Source of the DNA: Podospora comata | Lineage: Eukaryota > Ascomycota > Sordariomycetes > Sordariales > Podosporaceae | Assembly (NCBI GenBank): GCA_017354895.1 | Contig: CP071495.1 | Coordinates: forward strand, 2,773,001 to 2,837,000 | Length of the DNA: 64,000 bases | Direction: 5' to 3' | In this document: positions 1-10,963 of the stretch, piece after piece | How positions within the stretch are numbered: the stretch's first letter is position 1 | Layout: each line of letters starts with the position of its first letter | Position numbers and translations under genes: made by a program | The notes under the pieces: model-generated | Databases searched by the model: none | Seen by the model: only the letters and a program-made list of their open reading frames with translations | What the model was told of the DNA's origin: nothing

Positions 1-412
1 AAGCTGATCAGCATGGAAGGGTATGTTAATTTTCTTCCCCCTTTTCAACTGTCACAGCATACTAATTTCGGCCAACAGCTACGGCACAGACGTTTACCTC
101 CATCTCAACCGCCTGTCCAGCTCGTCGGAGCCACTCCAATAGCAACCAGTCGTCATGAGGGGTGCTAGAACAACATCCCAAGGATTGACGCTGCCGATGC
201 GGTATATCATGCGCAAGCGCCTCAAGAGCCCGGAGCAGCTCGAGGTGACGGAAAGGAGGCAGGTCGGCGACGCCGAGGCTACTATTAATCCCAGTGGGGG
301 CGTTGCTGATAATGCTTGGTTGAGCGGACGGGGGAGGGACAGTGAGCTCTAGGTGGTGATCTGGTTCCTTTAGCCCTGTCTGCGAGGCTGTCTGCCACTT
401 TCGGGGTGGCAT
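1..412 (-). CDS. hypothetical protein, 5' part of a gene cut by the window edge
   Basis: I do not recognise the product. An ATG at 412 opens 105 codons (412..98). A GTAAAC donor follows, then an acceptor ending GACAG, and a second exon from 48 that stays open to base 1, so the gene probably runs off the left edge. The first exon is soluble and fairly polar, with a leucine-rich, charged stretch around residues 50-70 and a WLLLEWLRR segment near its end. There is no signal peptide or membrane segment. Without the splice the frame stops at 62, giving 116 residues. I infer a spliced gene because the junction keeps phase and the second exon is open. Confidence 0.4.
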
Positions 413-515
413 GATATTTATGTTTTTTCTTTCTTTTTTTGGGTATCAGGGAGATTTCATGGAATGGAAGGGAAGGAGAGGGCGGGGGGCGTTATATGGG
501 TGGGATATGTTATCA

Positions 516-556
<41 letters not shown>

Positions 557-1132
557 CGCTATATTTTTATGGCAAGCATGGAAGGGCAGTTGAGAGCAGC
601 AAACCAATGCCAAAGGGGGAGAAAGGATGGGCAGAATACGATTTAAGTCCGCCTTGTCTTGGGAAAAGGGGGGGGAAGTGTCTCTTTTGTCGAAAGTTTC
701 ATTGATGGGGGAAGAGTCACTCGCTGAAATGACTCACCAAAAGGGTGAGAGAGTGACGGGAAGTTTCAAAGCTTAAAGTCAGAAAGAGAGAGAGGAAAGA
801 GAGAGTAGTAGAATACCCCTTTTTTATCTTATGGTCATTGAAACAAAGTTGGATCCCAAAGTTGGCAAGGAGTAGTAACAAGGTATAGTAAAGGAGGAAT
901 ATATGGAAATATGAACAAGAAATATTTCCAGGATTCTTACATGACAAAAATGTGATGAGTGGAATTTTGATATGTATCAATTCCATGCCTGCCTTGGTTC
1001 AAAAATATGGACTCTTCATCTCAAGAGAAACACCTCCCAAATCATAAACACAACCCAACCTGGATCGCTTGCAATCTATCGCTTTCTTCCCCCCATTATC
1101 ACAACCCCCCCCCCCTCTCTCTCTCTCTAACT
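413..1132. other. intergenic region upstream of the left-edge gene and downstream of the lyase gene
   Basis: No convincing gene. It holds a CA microsatellite, AG-rich runs near 780-810 and a C-rich then CT-rich run at about 1105-1130 just past the lyase stop. It probably carries the promoter of the left-edge gene and the 3' region of the lyase gene. Confidence 0.5.
519..553. repeat. (AC)n microsatellite
   Basis: An uninterrupted dinucleotide array of about 17 AC units. The poly-Thr/His frames across it are artefacts of the repeat. Confidence 0.95.
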
Positions 1133-3125
1133 CTAAGCCTTGTAAAGAATATCCAAAAATCCCCTCGCCAACTCGACAACAACACTCTTGTTCGGCAGGC
1201 TCCCCGCAACCCCATAAAGCGCAGCGCTATCCCCCACCTCCTTCCCCTTTGCCCCCTTCCCCTCCGCCACCCTCGCCCGTTCCTTTTCTTTCTCCTGCTC
1301 CACCACCGCCTCCAGATCCGCCGCGAGCTTCTCCCACACTTTCACAATCGGCAGCGTGAGCGCGACATGAATAGCAGGCGGGTTCTGCAGCGCATTCAAA
1401 TGCCACCCCTTGGCCGACATCCCGTCGGCAATGTCATAAATATTCAGCGTCTTGCTCTTAAACGCAATAACTGACACCAACGGGTTGCCCAAGATCTCCA
1501 GCTCTTGCGCCAGAACAGGAGACGTGGTAGTGATGTGAGCGATAAGTTTTTTAGTCGCGCCAACAATTTCAATGCACGATTGGAGATACCCGTCCTCACC
1601 GGTCGACATCAAACTAGCCCAGCACCCCGCAATGAGGGCGCCAGGACGGGAGCCGGCGATGCCAGGGGAGGCGTACACACCGCCCGACCAGGCTGGATCG
1701 ACGTAGTACTGGTAACTCCTGAGCTGCTGCGTCCGGTAGAGGACGGTGCTGTTCCCCTTGGGCGCGAACCCGTACTTGTGCGTGTCGCAAGAGATGGACG
1801 TCACGCCCTTGAGTCTAAAGTCGAATGGCTGGGTTTCGAACCCCGCTCGGGAGAGGAACGGCACCAGAAAGCTGCCGAGGCAGCAGTCGACGTGCAGGGG
1901 AACAGACTTTTTGACTGCCAGTTTGGACAGGGCGGCGATGTCGTCGATGATGCCGTGTGGGAAGTTGGGGGCTGACCCGACCAGGAGAATAGTGTTGGAG
2001 TTGATGAGCCGGGCGATAGCGCGGGTGTCGGCTTGGTAGGTTGGTGCTGGGCAGGCAACCAGGTGGGTTTTGATCTTGAAGTAGAGACCTGCCTTGCGGA
2101 AGGCGACGTGGGCTGTTTCGGGGAGGATCCTAGTGGGGGTTAGAAAAGGGGGTGATAGATGGGGGGAATGGATAGGGGGCGTACATCTCAGGCTCGGTAA
2201 CACCCCTCTCGACGTATGCCTTCTGCCTCGCACTCAAACAAGCCATCAAAATCGACTCTGTCCCTCCACTGGTGCTCACACCCGCCGCCCCCGCAGGCGC
2301 GTTAAACAGCCCCAGCACCATCGCCACCACCTCGGCCTCCATCTTCCTCACCCCGGGGAAAACATCCGGATGAATAGGATTGGCCACGGTAAACTTCCCA
2401 TACGCCTCCGTCTGCAGCTTCAGCAGCTCATCCTCGCCATGATAAACCGCGCCCGAAACAAACCCGTCCTCCCAGCGGGTGTGGTCCATATCCGCCAGCG
2501 TCTGCAACTCCTTCCGGACGGCATCCTGGTCCCATCCTTCATTCGGCAGCGTGAGATAACGAGTCGTGTTGAGCGGTACGAGTTTTGTCTGGAGTTTTCC
2601 CACTGCTTCATCGACCTGTTTCTTGACTTGGTTTCGCACGCCGGGCATCCGGAGGAAGTAACCGTACAGAATGCGGCGAAGGTCGACATAGAGCTCGACG
2701 ATGGTGCCGATGAGGCCGCGGCCTTTGAGTTTCCATAGGACGCGACGGGTCCAGCGGAGGACGAAGAGGAAGAAGATTAGGTTGCGGGCTCTGTTGTTGT
2801 TGGAGAGGGTTTGTCAGTTGTGGAGGTTGGCGCAAGATGGTAGGTAGGTTGGTTGGAGGCCGAGCTTGGCAATGATATGCAACGCTCGGGGCGGGATGTT
2901 ATGTGAAAGTTGGAGTGTGGCAGCTTGCATCACAGAGTTGCGTGCTTGGTATAAACCGATTCTCCCGAGATAGGTAGAAAAGGGACATGAGAAAAGAGGG
3001 GAAAAATTCACTGACAAATCCAAGTTCAACATCCCCAACGCCAACGGGCTCCCCGCCCTGGACCGATTCCTCACATTGTTGAAGCCCTCCCGCAGGCTAA
3101 CCGGCATGCGCGATGTGCCGGGCAT
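1133..3125 (-). CDS. dpl1: sphingosine-1-phosphate lyase (Dpl1 family)
   Basis: Pyridoxal-phosphate enzyme that splits long-chain base phosphates to a fatty aldehyde and phosphoethanolamine, the exit step of sphingolipid breakdown, at the ER membrane. Three exons (3125..3016, 2790..2185, 2129..1133) give 570 residues, a normal family length. The hydrophobic run NLIFFLFVL after the first junction is the membrane anchor. The PLP-binding lysine is in CDTHKYGFAPKG at about K357, with the STSGGTESI phosphate-binding loop upstream. The two introns use GTCAGT and GTACGC donors; the second is only 55 nt. I chose the ATG at 3125 because it is the last one before the anchor exon; upstream in-frame codons give an unlikely leader. 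The C-terminus carries a Lys/Glu-rich insert of about 25 residues. Confidence 0.93.
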
Positions 3126-4661
3126 CTTGAGATCTGGGTCGGTTGTTGTTTTACCAATCCAGTCTCTCGTGTCGAAATATTCCCCCTTTATAATAAACAA
3201 ACAAATAAACAAACAAACAAAAGCAATTGACCCAAAGAAAACAAACGGGTCAAGATGAGTCCCCCCTACAGATTCACGTAGGTGGTGTGAAAGTGGGATG
3301 AATGGAAGGGAAGTAATGTCTGGGGAAGTGCTTCTGGGCTTGCTTTAGCGGGTGACGCTGGAGACAAAAGAGCGGAGGCTGTCTCTCCAGCAGGGCCAAT
3401 TAGCGTGGTAGCCTGCCAGCGTGCGATGGCGATGTGTGAAAGAACCCGCGGCTCCCGGCAACCCCACACAAAAGTTGGAGATGGGAGTGAGCCGTTGTCA
3501 TGCACCTCGCTGGCTGAGGACAATCACATGCTGGGTTTTTTTGTGTAGCTGATCCCATTCGATAAAACATAGCTTCCCTCCTACATATTCGCATTTCCTA
3601 TGTCTTCCGCTAGAACAGCTGCCGGTGTGTCACCAATGCTCTTCATCCAAAAACGACACTCACTCAATCACCCATTCAGCATGATCGATTAAAAGGATAC
3701 CATCACCCAAAACTACCCTCCCCACCTCCCAGGTCGTCGTCACACTCTCAACACAGTAAAAGCTCCGAGGCCTGGTTACGAAATCTGGAAAAAGCTGACC
3801 ATCTGATGCAATCGTGGCATTTGCCTCTGGCTCACGATCGTGCTTGGCGCTGCGCCGCTACTGCTCGACCGTTACATTACCATCCCGAAGCGAAGCCAGC
3901 TCGCCTGAGGTCACTGACTGGTGATGACTCGATAAGTGATAAGTTGCAACCCTGGGTTTTTCCATGAACTCTACAGTCCCCAGGTCAGTTGGTCTGCAGC
4001 ACCTGCCTGTTGTTCTATCTCAAACAACACCTCATCTCAAAGCAAACATCAACAAAACAACACACACAAATGCATCAACCATATGCTTTGATCCTTTCCC
4101 CCCTGGCCATGATTGATATACAAGATAAACCAACCTCCCCGCCCCCCCCCCTCCCTCCGCGGACCCTTTCCTCTCTCATATTGCACAGCCCAGTGTGACT
4201 TCTTTTAAAAACAGCCAGCAACATCACATCATTGCCCGCAATATTACCGACATCATCCTCATTCATGTCTTCCCTCCCCCACCACGCTGCTCGACCCATG
4301 TCTTGCGCGTGCCTACAATTTCAAACAGCACACCAAAGCAAGTCAAAAAGCCCCTGGCCTCCCCCCTTGCTTTTTTTGTGCAGCCACCCCCCAATCGCTA
4401 TTCCGTCCAAAAGACCCCCCTCCAAAAGATGAAAAATAAATCCTAACGCCTGTATTGACTGTTTCAACCCAAGTCCCATGGTATGAAGTTAAAAATGATT
4501 TAAACGCCCGCAGTGGTGATGCTGATAATGGCGCAATGCACAATCCGCCTGTGTGCCCGAAAAAGTAGGGTCTGGTTCGGAATTCGTGTCTAATCCGTCG
4601 TCATCGTTTGAGTCTGTTTATTGCTTTAATCTTCGAAATCCTCAGGTGCCCCGTTCCTTCG
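3126..4661. other. intergenic region, no gene seen
   Basis: About 1.5 kb between the lyase start and the mannosyltransferase stop. Only short frames are present. It holds an AAAC-type repeat near 3195-3220 and a C-rich tract near 4140-4153, both non-coding in appearance. It should carry the lyase promoter. Confidence 0.5.
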
Positions 4662-5711
4662 TCAGGATTTGCCAAAAGAGGTTCGCCATTGCTGGACAAA
4701 TCTTTGAGACTCGGTCTCGCACGCGTTGGCCCCGGCTGATACACAGTCGACGAGCCTGACGGCGATGTCTCCGTCCTTATACTGATCCCCCTTGTTGCCT
4801 TGGCTGTAGGAGTTCAGGAGACGCTGATCGATGATGGCGAGACGGGCAAGAATGGTGGGATGCCACTGAACAATGTGCTCCTAGAGGAGGTTAGTAAGTC
4901 TGGCAGTTTTGGAAGTTATGGCAAACAAGTCTTACCAAGGCGTGTGTCTCGGCCTTCTGAAAGTTGTAGCTCCGGTAAATAGGATCAAACCAAGTGTCCA
5001 AGAAGAACTCGCCCCATTCTCCGTTGCGAACGATGAAGCTCCCAACAGACAACCCGTCCTTGTCCTGCGTGAGAATAAAGTCCACGTCCTGCCCGGTAAG
5101 GTGGGAAAATGTCTTGATGATGCTGTCTGGCGGGACAACGGGATGGTCCTTCTTCATGAGGTCCGTCAACTTGGCCGTCTTCATAATGTGGTCCTCTATC
5201 TTCAGCTGCGGGTTCATCACGAAGGCGTTCTGGTCCAGATACCAGAGGAAGTAGGCCTCGGGATACTTGGTGAGAGCATGGCGCATGGCCACCACTTTGG
5301 TCCACGATCCCGGCGCACCCTTCAAATCATAGTCGCCGACATTGGCAAAGAACGTTTGATATCCTGTCAGTCCTGTTAGCCGGCTGTTGTGTGGCTTTGT
5401 AGCGGCATCTACATACCATGCTTCTTGGCATATTCTATCCTGTTCTCCTTGATCGTGTCGATGTACCCCTTGCCGTACTTGGCCTCGTCGAACACCGTCA
5501 CCACCACCACCGGCGGGTTACCAGTAGGCATGCGCTTCTTAAGCTTTGGATGCCCATTGCCGCGGGTGAGCAGGTATATTACCGTCAAGAAAAACAGTCC
5601 CGTGATCGCGATGAGCTTGAAGCGGCTTCTCCGTAGCATGGGTAGACGGTTCGACCGAGGCATGTACGGCGGAGGAATTGACGTCTTTCGTGGGGGTAGT
5701 GCGAAATGCAT
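4662..5711 (-). CDS. mnn11: alpha-1,6-mannosyltransferase subunit, GT34, Mnn10/Mnn11 type
   Basis: Golgi type II membrane glycosyltransferase; the yeast relatives work in the M-Pol II complex that extends the N-glycan mannan backbone. Three exons (5711..5417, 5363..4936, 4880..4662) give 313 residues, with donors GTATGT and GTAAGA. Residues 31-48 form the single membrane anchor after a short basic cytosolic tail. The GT34 core starts at VVVVTVFD (about 68) and includes WTKVVAMRHAL and YLDQNAFVMNP. The usual DxD site reads D-Q-N here (142-144). The C-terminal exon holds the family HPTILARLAIIDQRLLNSY region. In-frame sequence upstream of 5711 has no ATG, so this start is well set. Mnn10 and Mnn11 are hard to tell apart; the D-Q-N leans to Mnn11. 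Confidence 0.85.
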
Positions 5712-6807
5712 CTTGTCTCGTGGTGGCTTGGATCTTCCCAAGGCTCAGGTTCGATTCCACCTAGTCTTCCAGAAGATACCAGTCGAGATTGCTTGCCGGA
5801 AGGACGTGTGTCACGGCGAAATCGGGGAGGCCCTTCGAATGTGTTGCGCTGCGTGCTTGTTACGTACGTAAAAAAAAGTCTGAGCCCGTGGGACTTGGTG
5901 TGGGAGCCGTGGCCACGCTCTCGCTGGTCAAAGGGGCTCGCGTATATAATACTGTCGGCGCAGTCGAGGGTCGAAGTGACAGTCGAGATCAATGGCTAGG
6001 AGGAAGGCCGCAAGTTCTGGAAAGGTTGGTCGCACATGGATCAAGATCTAGACATTTGGCGAGATTGGCTGGCCTCGTACAGGAATCATCGGGCAGATAA
6101 GAGTGCCAAGGAAACCGTTATATGGCGATGTGTCGGCGGCTCAGGGCAAATACATTGAAAGACGACACTGCTGGATCCTCAAACAACCCTCCTCGTTCAG
6201 CAAGACAACAGGAACCTGGATGCCCCCGGCGCGCGTTTTGGAAATTATTTCCAGCTGACAAGTGTCAGCTCGTTGCAGGCCAGCCACTGCCCCGACTGCC
6301 GTTGCCGGTCCCACATTTTATAGAATTCAGGGGCCCGGCAATGACGCTAGCAGCCCGGCAGCTTATCTCTTATCAGCTTCCCCATGTCACCATCACCAGA
6401 CAAGCATCATACCCAATTGAACCACAAGTACGATTATATGTTCATAGAATCATCCTATATACAAGAGATGGACATAACTGTACCAATCCTGCTGGCAACT
6501 TCAACCCACTTCGTACGTCAGCATGAAGCTGAGGAGGAAGCAGCACAATGAGTAACGCCCAAAGAGGCCCTCAAGATGACCAACAGGACTGCCGCATCGC
6601 AAAGCCAAACATGAACAGGACAAGACGCCCAAATTCGGCCAGCTATTGCCACGCTTGATCTCTGCACACAGACTAGTAAGCTACAGCATGGAAGAGCAGC
6701 TGTGGAAACTTAAGAGTGTGCAGTACTCCGTACAGGTGGGGGGGTCTCTAGGGGGACTGAGGAGAACTGGGAGCTTCTAGAGCTCGAACAATCACTGTTG
6801 GCCACAA
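5712..6807. other. intergenic region between two minus-strand genes
   Basis: It holds the promoter of the mannosyltransferase gene and the 3' region of the RING-CH gene. A TATA-like tatataata lies at about 5944, some 230 bases upstream of the mannosyltransferase ATG. A plus-strand frame at 6122-6526 has no recognisable content. Confidence 0.45.
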
Positions 6808-7863
6808 TCACCTATCCTTTCTTGACTCATCGGTCTCACCGTCTTCGTCATCTTCGTCATCTTCGGGCTCCGTTCCTTGGACATCCACAACACGGTCGCT
6901 GAGCTTCTCAAGAAACTTTGCGCTGAAATGACTGACAGCATGCCAGGTTGCCTGATGATGATCGGTCAGTATTGTCAACTCGGTGAGAGGAGAGAGGAAG
7001 ATGTCACTTACTGCCAAGAATGTAACAACCCCAACAACCACAACAAACCAACTGATGCCCTCTGTCCCACCTCTTCTTCTGCGGCGACCACCGCCAACTC
7101 GGATATTGAAAATCTGAAAAGGCGAGATGGCCAACATTGACTTGATAAAACCCAATAGGCCAAGGGACAGGAAACCCTTGAGGAAGTGCATATACCAATT
7201 GTCTGACTCCAATTCCTCGACGAGTGGCTGCACTGGTATGTCGAACTCTTCGTCAAACTCCCCCAATAAAGTTCCGGCGATGGTACCCAGAGGGTCGGCG
7301 CCATATCTGATGATGGGGTCGGCAATGAATCCAAGTACGAAGACTGTGATCATCATCACCAAGATTGTGATGGCTGCCCGTAGCGCCTTGCTTGACAGCC
7401 ATCGGCTCCATCTCAAGCGCTCCATACGATACTCGAACTTGCAAGTGGGACATCGCCAATAATTCCTCTCCGACATTGGCGCAGCATTTCTCCAGGCCTG
7501 GAGGCAACCCTCGTGAACATATTTCTGAGAGCCTTTGCAGTTGCATGGGCTCATGAGCCGACCCAGCTCGGGATCCTCGGAAACATATCGTACACGAGCT
7601 TTTGACGCAAAGACCCGCCCGGCGACGGTATCGTCGAGCTCGGTAGATGGTTGCACGACTTCCAAACATATCCGGCAAGTACGTGATTTGTAACGCGGCT
7701 GTGGTGGTTCTGCTGGTGTCGGTTCTGGCGCCGTGCCGGTAGGTGCATCCGTGGCGGGTGCCCGAGGTGTTGTCCAATTGCTATCTTGGTGCGGATGCTC
7801 AGGAGATGAAGCACGTACTTCATCGGGCCATGACCATTGCTGTCCCAAAGATTCAGTAGCCAT
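6808..7863 (-). CDS. RING-CH (MARCH-type) membrane E3 ubiquitin ligase
   Basis: Predicted membrane-bound ubiquitin ligase. The N-terminal 55 residues are disordered and Pro/Thr-rich. A C4HC3 RING-variant follows with C63, C66, C107, C109, H117, C120, C138 and C141 and the typical W at position -2 of the last Cys pair. Three hydrophobic segments follow at about 158-178, 226-246 and 275-292, and an acidic tail ends the protein. The uninterrupted frame gives 351 residues. However, 7011..6952 has a perfect GTAAGT donor, a CTGAC branch site and a CAG acceptor and is exactly 60 nt with no stop, so the main product is probably 331 residues. This is not Doa10, which is much longer. Substrate and organelle are unknown. 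It is divergent from the proteasome alpha-2 gene. Confidence 0.87.
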   Translation of the reverse strand: MATESLGQQWSWPDEVRASSPEHPHQDSNWTTPRAPATDAPTGTAPEPTPAEPPQPRYKSRTCRICLEVVQPSTELDDTVAGRVFASKARVRYVSEDPELGRLMSPCNCKGSQKYVHEGCLQAWRNAAPMSERNYWRCPTCKFEYRMERLRWSRWLSSKALRAAITILVMMITVFVLGFIADPIIRYGADPLGTIAGTLLGEFDEEFDIPVQPLVEELESDNWYMHFLKGFLSLGLLGFIKSMLAISPFQIFNIRVGGGRRRRRGGTEGISWFVVVVGVVTFLAVSDIFLSPLTELTILTDHHQATWHAVSHFSAKFLEKLSDRVVDVQGTEPEDDEDDEDGETDESRKDR

Positions 7864-8560
7864 GTTGTCTGTATGTCGTCCAAGTATAGTCCTGTAATCA
7901 AAATGTGGTCATGCGGTCATCAAAAAAGAACATGGCGGGGAAATGTTTAAATAGGCGTATGGAAGGGAAGCTGAGAGGAAGCTTGGGGAAGTGCTCGGAA
8001 CTGTAATCGTAAAAGCAGCCAGGTGGTCTCAAAACTGCGCCAACTGCCGGTGGCATGGGCAATTCCACCCCGAAAAGAAGCTCATGATGGAGGAACTCTC
8101 ACATCTCTCGTCGGGTCCAAGCGGTCTCAAAGACAGTTTGTTCTTACCTTTTGCCCATTGGCCATGAGGCGATTTCCGAGGCTCTCTGCGAACTGCAGAG
8201 AGAAGAAACCAAGGGAAAGTTCTTCACCATCAGCGGGAAACTTTTTTATGTTTCAACCCACCACTTCCCTAATCAGCCTAGCCCCTCTGTGGACACCACC
8301 AAGTCCCAGGCTTCTGCTTGCCCCACCTTCAGCCAATGAGGAGGAAGTGGCCCAAGCTCTCTCTCTTGCTGCGGCAAGCTGTCGGTGCTGGGCCTGTCGA
8401 ACGCGCAACTTCACCGTGCCTGGGGGAGCTTTGGACGACCGACATCAGCAGCCTTGCAACGCCAACTTGGGAACCACATTCGAAGACGATCTCCCTCGCA
8501 ACGACCACGCACCAGCCTCTACTACCCAACTCCATTCTATAGTCTCTCCAAGCCGGCACC
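7864..8560. promoter_or_regulatory. shared divergent promoter, RING-CH gene / proteasome alpha-2
   Basis: About 700 bases separate two divergent start codons. CCAAT-box cores for the HAP/NF-Y complex occur as ATTGG at 8157-8161 and CCAAT at 8333-8337. A GGTGGCATG near 8047 resembles the yeast proteasome element in 7 of 9 bases, which is too weak to call. A long frame running through here into the alpha-2 gene is not credible. Confidence 0.35.
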
Positions 8561-9717
8561 ATGGCGGACAGATACTCCTTCTCTCTTACAACATTCTCTC
8601 CCAGGTAAGTTGGGTTGCTTGGCTGCCGGAAGCTCTGAACATGGGACATCGCTGACATTGCAATAGCGGCAAGCTGGTACAGATCGGTTCGTCACCCACT
8701 GGGTCCTGTCTTGCGACAAGAAGGTCATAGTCTACAAAGACGAACAGCCATTTCTAACACATCCTAGAATATGCCCTCAACGCCGTCAACCAAGGTGTAA
8801 CAGCCCTAGGCATCAAGGGTGAGCTCCTGCCCCTCCCCGCCATTACCAACGCCCACCGTCGACAAACATCCCACCATCCTCCGTCACATCGTACACCATA
8901 TTGAAACCTATAACTGACATATGCTACTTCTTTACAGCCACGAACGGCATCGTCCTCGCTACAGAAAAGAAATCCTCCTCCCCCCTCGCCGACCCCTCGT
9001 CCCTCTCCAAAATCAGCCTCATCACCCCCAACATCGGCATGGTCTACTCGGGCATGGGCCCCGACTACCGAGTCCTCGTCGACCGCGCCCGCAAAGTCTC
9101 CCACACGGGCTACAAGCGCATCTACAATGAATACCCCCCCACCCGCATCCTAGTCCAAGACGTCGCCCGCGTCATGCAAGAAGCCACACAATCCGGTGGT
9201 GTCCGTCCCTACGGTGTCTCTCTCCTCATTGCCGGTTGGGATGAGGGTATCCTCCCAGAGGAGGAGATTGAGGCGAAGGAGGGCGAGGAGGGCAAGAAGC
9301 TGAGCGGGAAGACGGGTGGTATCTTGAAGGGCGGGCCGATGTTGTATCAGGTCGATCCCTCGGGGAGTTACTTTCCCTGGAAGGCGACGGCGATTGGGAA
9401 GAGTGCGACGACGGCGAAGACATTTTTGGAGAAGAGGTACACGGAGGGGTTGGAGCTGGAGGATGCGGTGCATATTGCGCTTTTGACGTTGAAGGAGACG
9501 ATTGAGGGGGAGATGAATGGGGAGACTATTGAGATTGGTGGGTTTTGTTGCTGTTGTTATGCTGCATCAAGAGTATTTACTGACATTTGCGACAATAGGT
9601 ATCGTCGGACCCCCAGCAGACCACCTCCTCGGCGTCGAGGGCGTCGAAGGGGCGGTGGGACCCCGCTTCCGGAAGCTCACCCCCCAGGAGATTGAGGATT
9701 ATCTCACGAATCTATGA
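8561..9717 (+). CDS. pre8: 20S proteasome subunit alpha-2
   Basis: Alpha-ring subunit of the 20S core proteasome; structural, not proteolytic. Five exons (8561-8604, 8667-8686, 8768-8818, 8938-9537, 9599-9717) give 277 residues. The alpha-type N-terminal signature spans the first junctions: [14 protein letters not shown], then SGKLVQIEYAL. Later family landmarks are [30 protein letters not shown] and [19 protein letters not shown]. Exon 2 is only 20 nt. The protein is about 27 residues longer than yeast Pre8, mainly from an Asp/Glu/Lys-rich insertion between GWDEG and the YQVDPSG strand, a surface loop. The second intron uses GTTCGT, a weak donor. Another proteasome gene, RPN6, lies 18 kb away. 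Confidence 0.95.
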
Positions 9718-9908
9718 TTTGGGGGATAGTTTTGTGTGTTGTTTTTTCTCCCTTGACGACGATGAATGATATGGGAGCGCGTTCTTCTCGAGGTGTTTCT
9801 CTGCGCGGCATGTTTGTACACTAGACAGGACAAGGAAGAAAAGAAGGAACAATACAAGCCATAGAACAGCTGTCATGCGATTCACTTTCACTACTAACAT
9901 TGGTGATG

Positions 9909-10963
9909 TCAAGGCTGGACAACAACAAATGAATTTCTTTCTCCCGCCCAAACACCCTTTATTTTCTTTTTGTCGTGATCAAACTCCCCCTTTAGTCTTG
10001 TCCATTCTGTGACTAGTTTTGTTTCTCTGCCTAAACCGAGTTGGCCAGAGGAGTTGTCTCCCCGTCCCCAGATTTCGTCGTCGGTGGTTAGGACTAGGAC
10101 GTGTGACTGGCCGACCGCTACGTCTTTGATATCTTTTCCGCTGTCGTCGCCTATTACGACAGGTTCGGGAGAGTCGGGGATGTCAGGGTACCAGGTTGAG
10201 CAGCGGCTTGGGTGACCCCAGAGGTAGAGGTCGTGGCCGGCTGTTAGGGCTGCTACCAAGCAGCCTGAGGGAGAGGAGGAGAGTTTCGTTACTGGGCCTG
10301 TGGGGAGGGAGGAGAGGTCGGGGATGGGATGGGGGTAATGGGGGGGTTGGGAGGGGGAACAAGGGCGGGAGAGGAGGGGGGGGTAGCGGGGGTCGCCCCA
10401 GGAGAGGACGTGGGATTCTGGGGGGGGAGAAAGGGCGAGGAAACCGGTTGCGTAGGGGGTTATTTGGGAAAGGTGAAGGGTGGGGTAGGAGATGGGTTGG
10501 GAGGAGGGGGAGAGGAGGGTGGTGAGGGAGGGGTATTGGAGGGGGTGGGGGTTTGTTGGGTGGTTTGGTACTGGTGTTTGTTAGAACTGGAGTGGAGGGG
10601 AAGGGGAAGGGGATAGTACGGACCTACTACTATGTCGTTGGAGGCTTCGGCGAAGTGGTGGTAGTGGTCTGGGTGCGAGGTTGAGAGTTGTTGGTGGAGT
10701 TTTGGGACCAGGCCGGCTGTGTAGGTTGGTGAGAAGGGGGTGGTGGTTGTGTAGACTGGAGTGGTTAGTTAGATGTGGGTGTTCAAGGGGCTGGGTTTGG
10801 GAGGCTTACCTAGGGTATATGATGGAAATGGACGGATATAGTCTATGTCCTTGTCCTCGAGAAGGCAAGTGAAAGTGAAGATGTCGTCTGGTTGTTCGTC
10901 TTTTTTGGTGGTGTCAAAGTCTAATTGGCTCCAGGCGTTGAGGCCTGCTGCATAGAGTGACAT
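9909..10963 (-). CDS. RCC1-repeat beta-propeller protein
   Basis: Three exons (10963..10810, 10755..10624, 10570..9909) give 315 residues. The protein opens with the propeller strand MSLYAAGLNAWSQLDF. The third exon holds clear RCC1 blades: LSWGDPRYP, HDLYLWGHPSRCS, and QSHVLVLTTDDEIWGRGDN followed by SSGQLGLG. At about 300 residues it is shorter than the full seven-blade RCC1 Ran exchange factor, so I would not call it that; small fungal RCC1-like proteins are of unknown role. Intron 2 has a weak GTCCGT donor, but the phase across it is right. The C-rich coding sequence of exon 3 reads as G-runs on the plus strand. Confidence 0.8.

Noticed and set aside
5725-5765. GGTTCGATTCC looking like a tRNA T-loop
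   Set aside because: Flanks do not pair into a T stem, and no acceptor or anticodon arm is present; it lies in the mannosyltransferase 5' leader.
6122-6526. A 134-codon plus-strand frame
   Set aside because: No domain, signal peptide or splice partner; probably chance in an intergenic region.
8044-8056. GGTGGCATG as a proteasome-associated control element
   Set aside because: Two mismatches to the yeast element, and the yeast regulator's site is not established for filamentous fungi.
8023-8655. A 210-codon plus-strand frame before the proteasome alpha-2 gene
   Set aside because: It runs across the divergent promoter and into alpha-2 exon 1 in the wrong frame; low-complexity and unlike any protein.
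10196-10616. Gly/Arg-rich plus-strand frames
   Set aside because: Antisense of the C-rich third exon of the RCC1-like gene.
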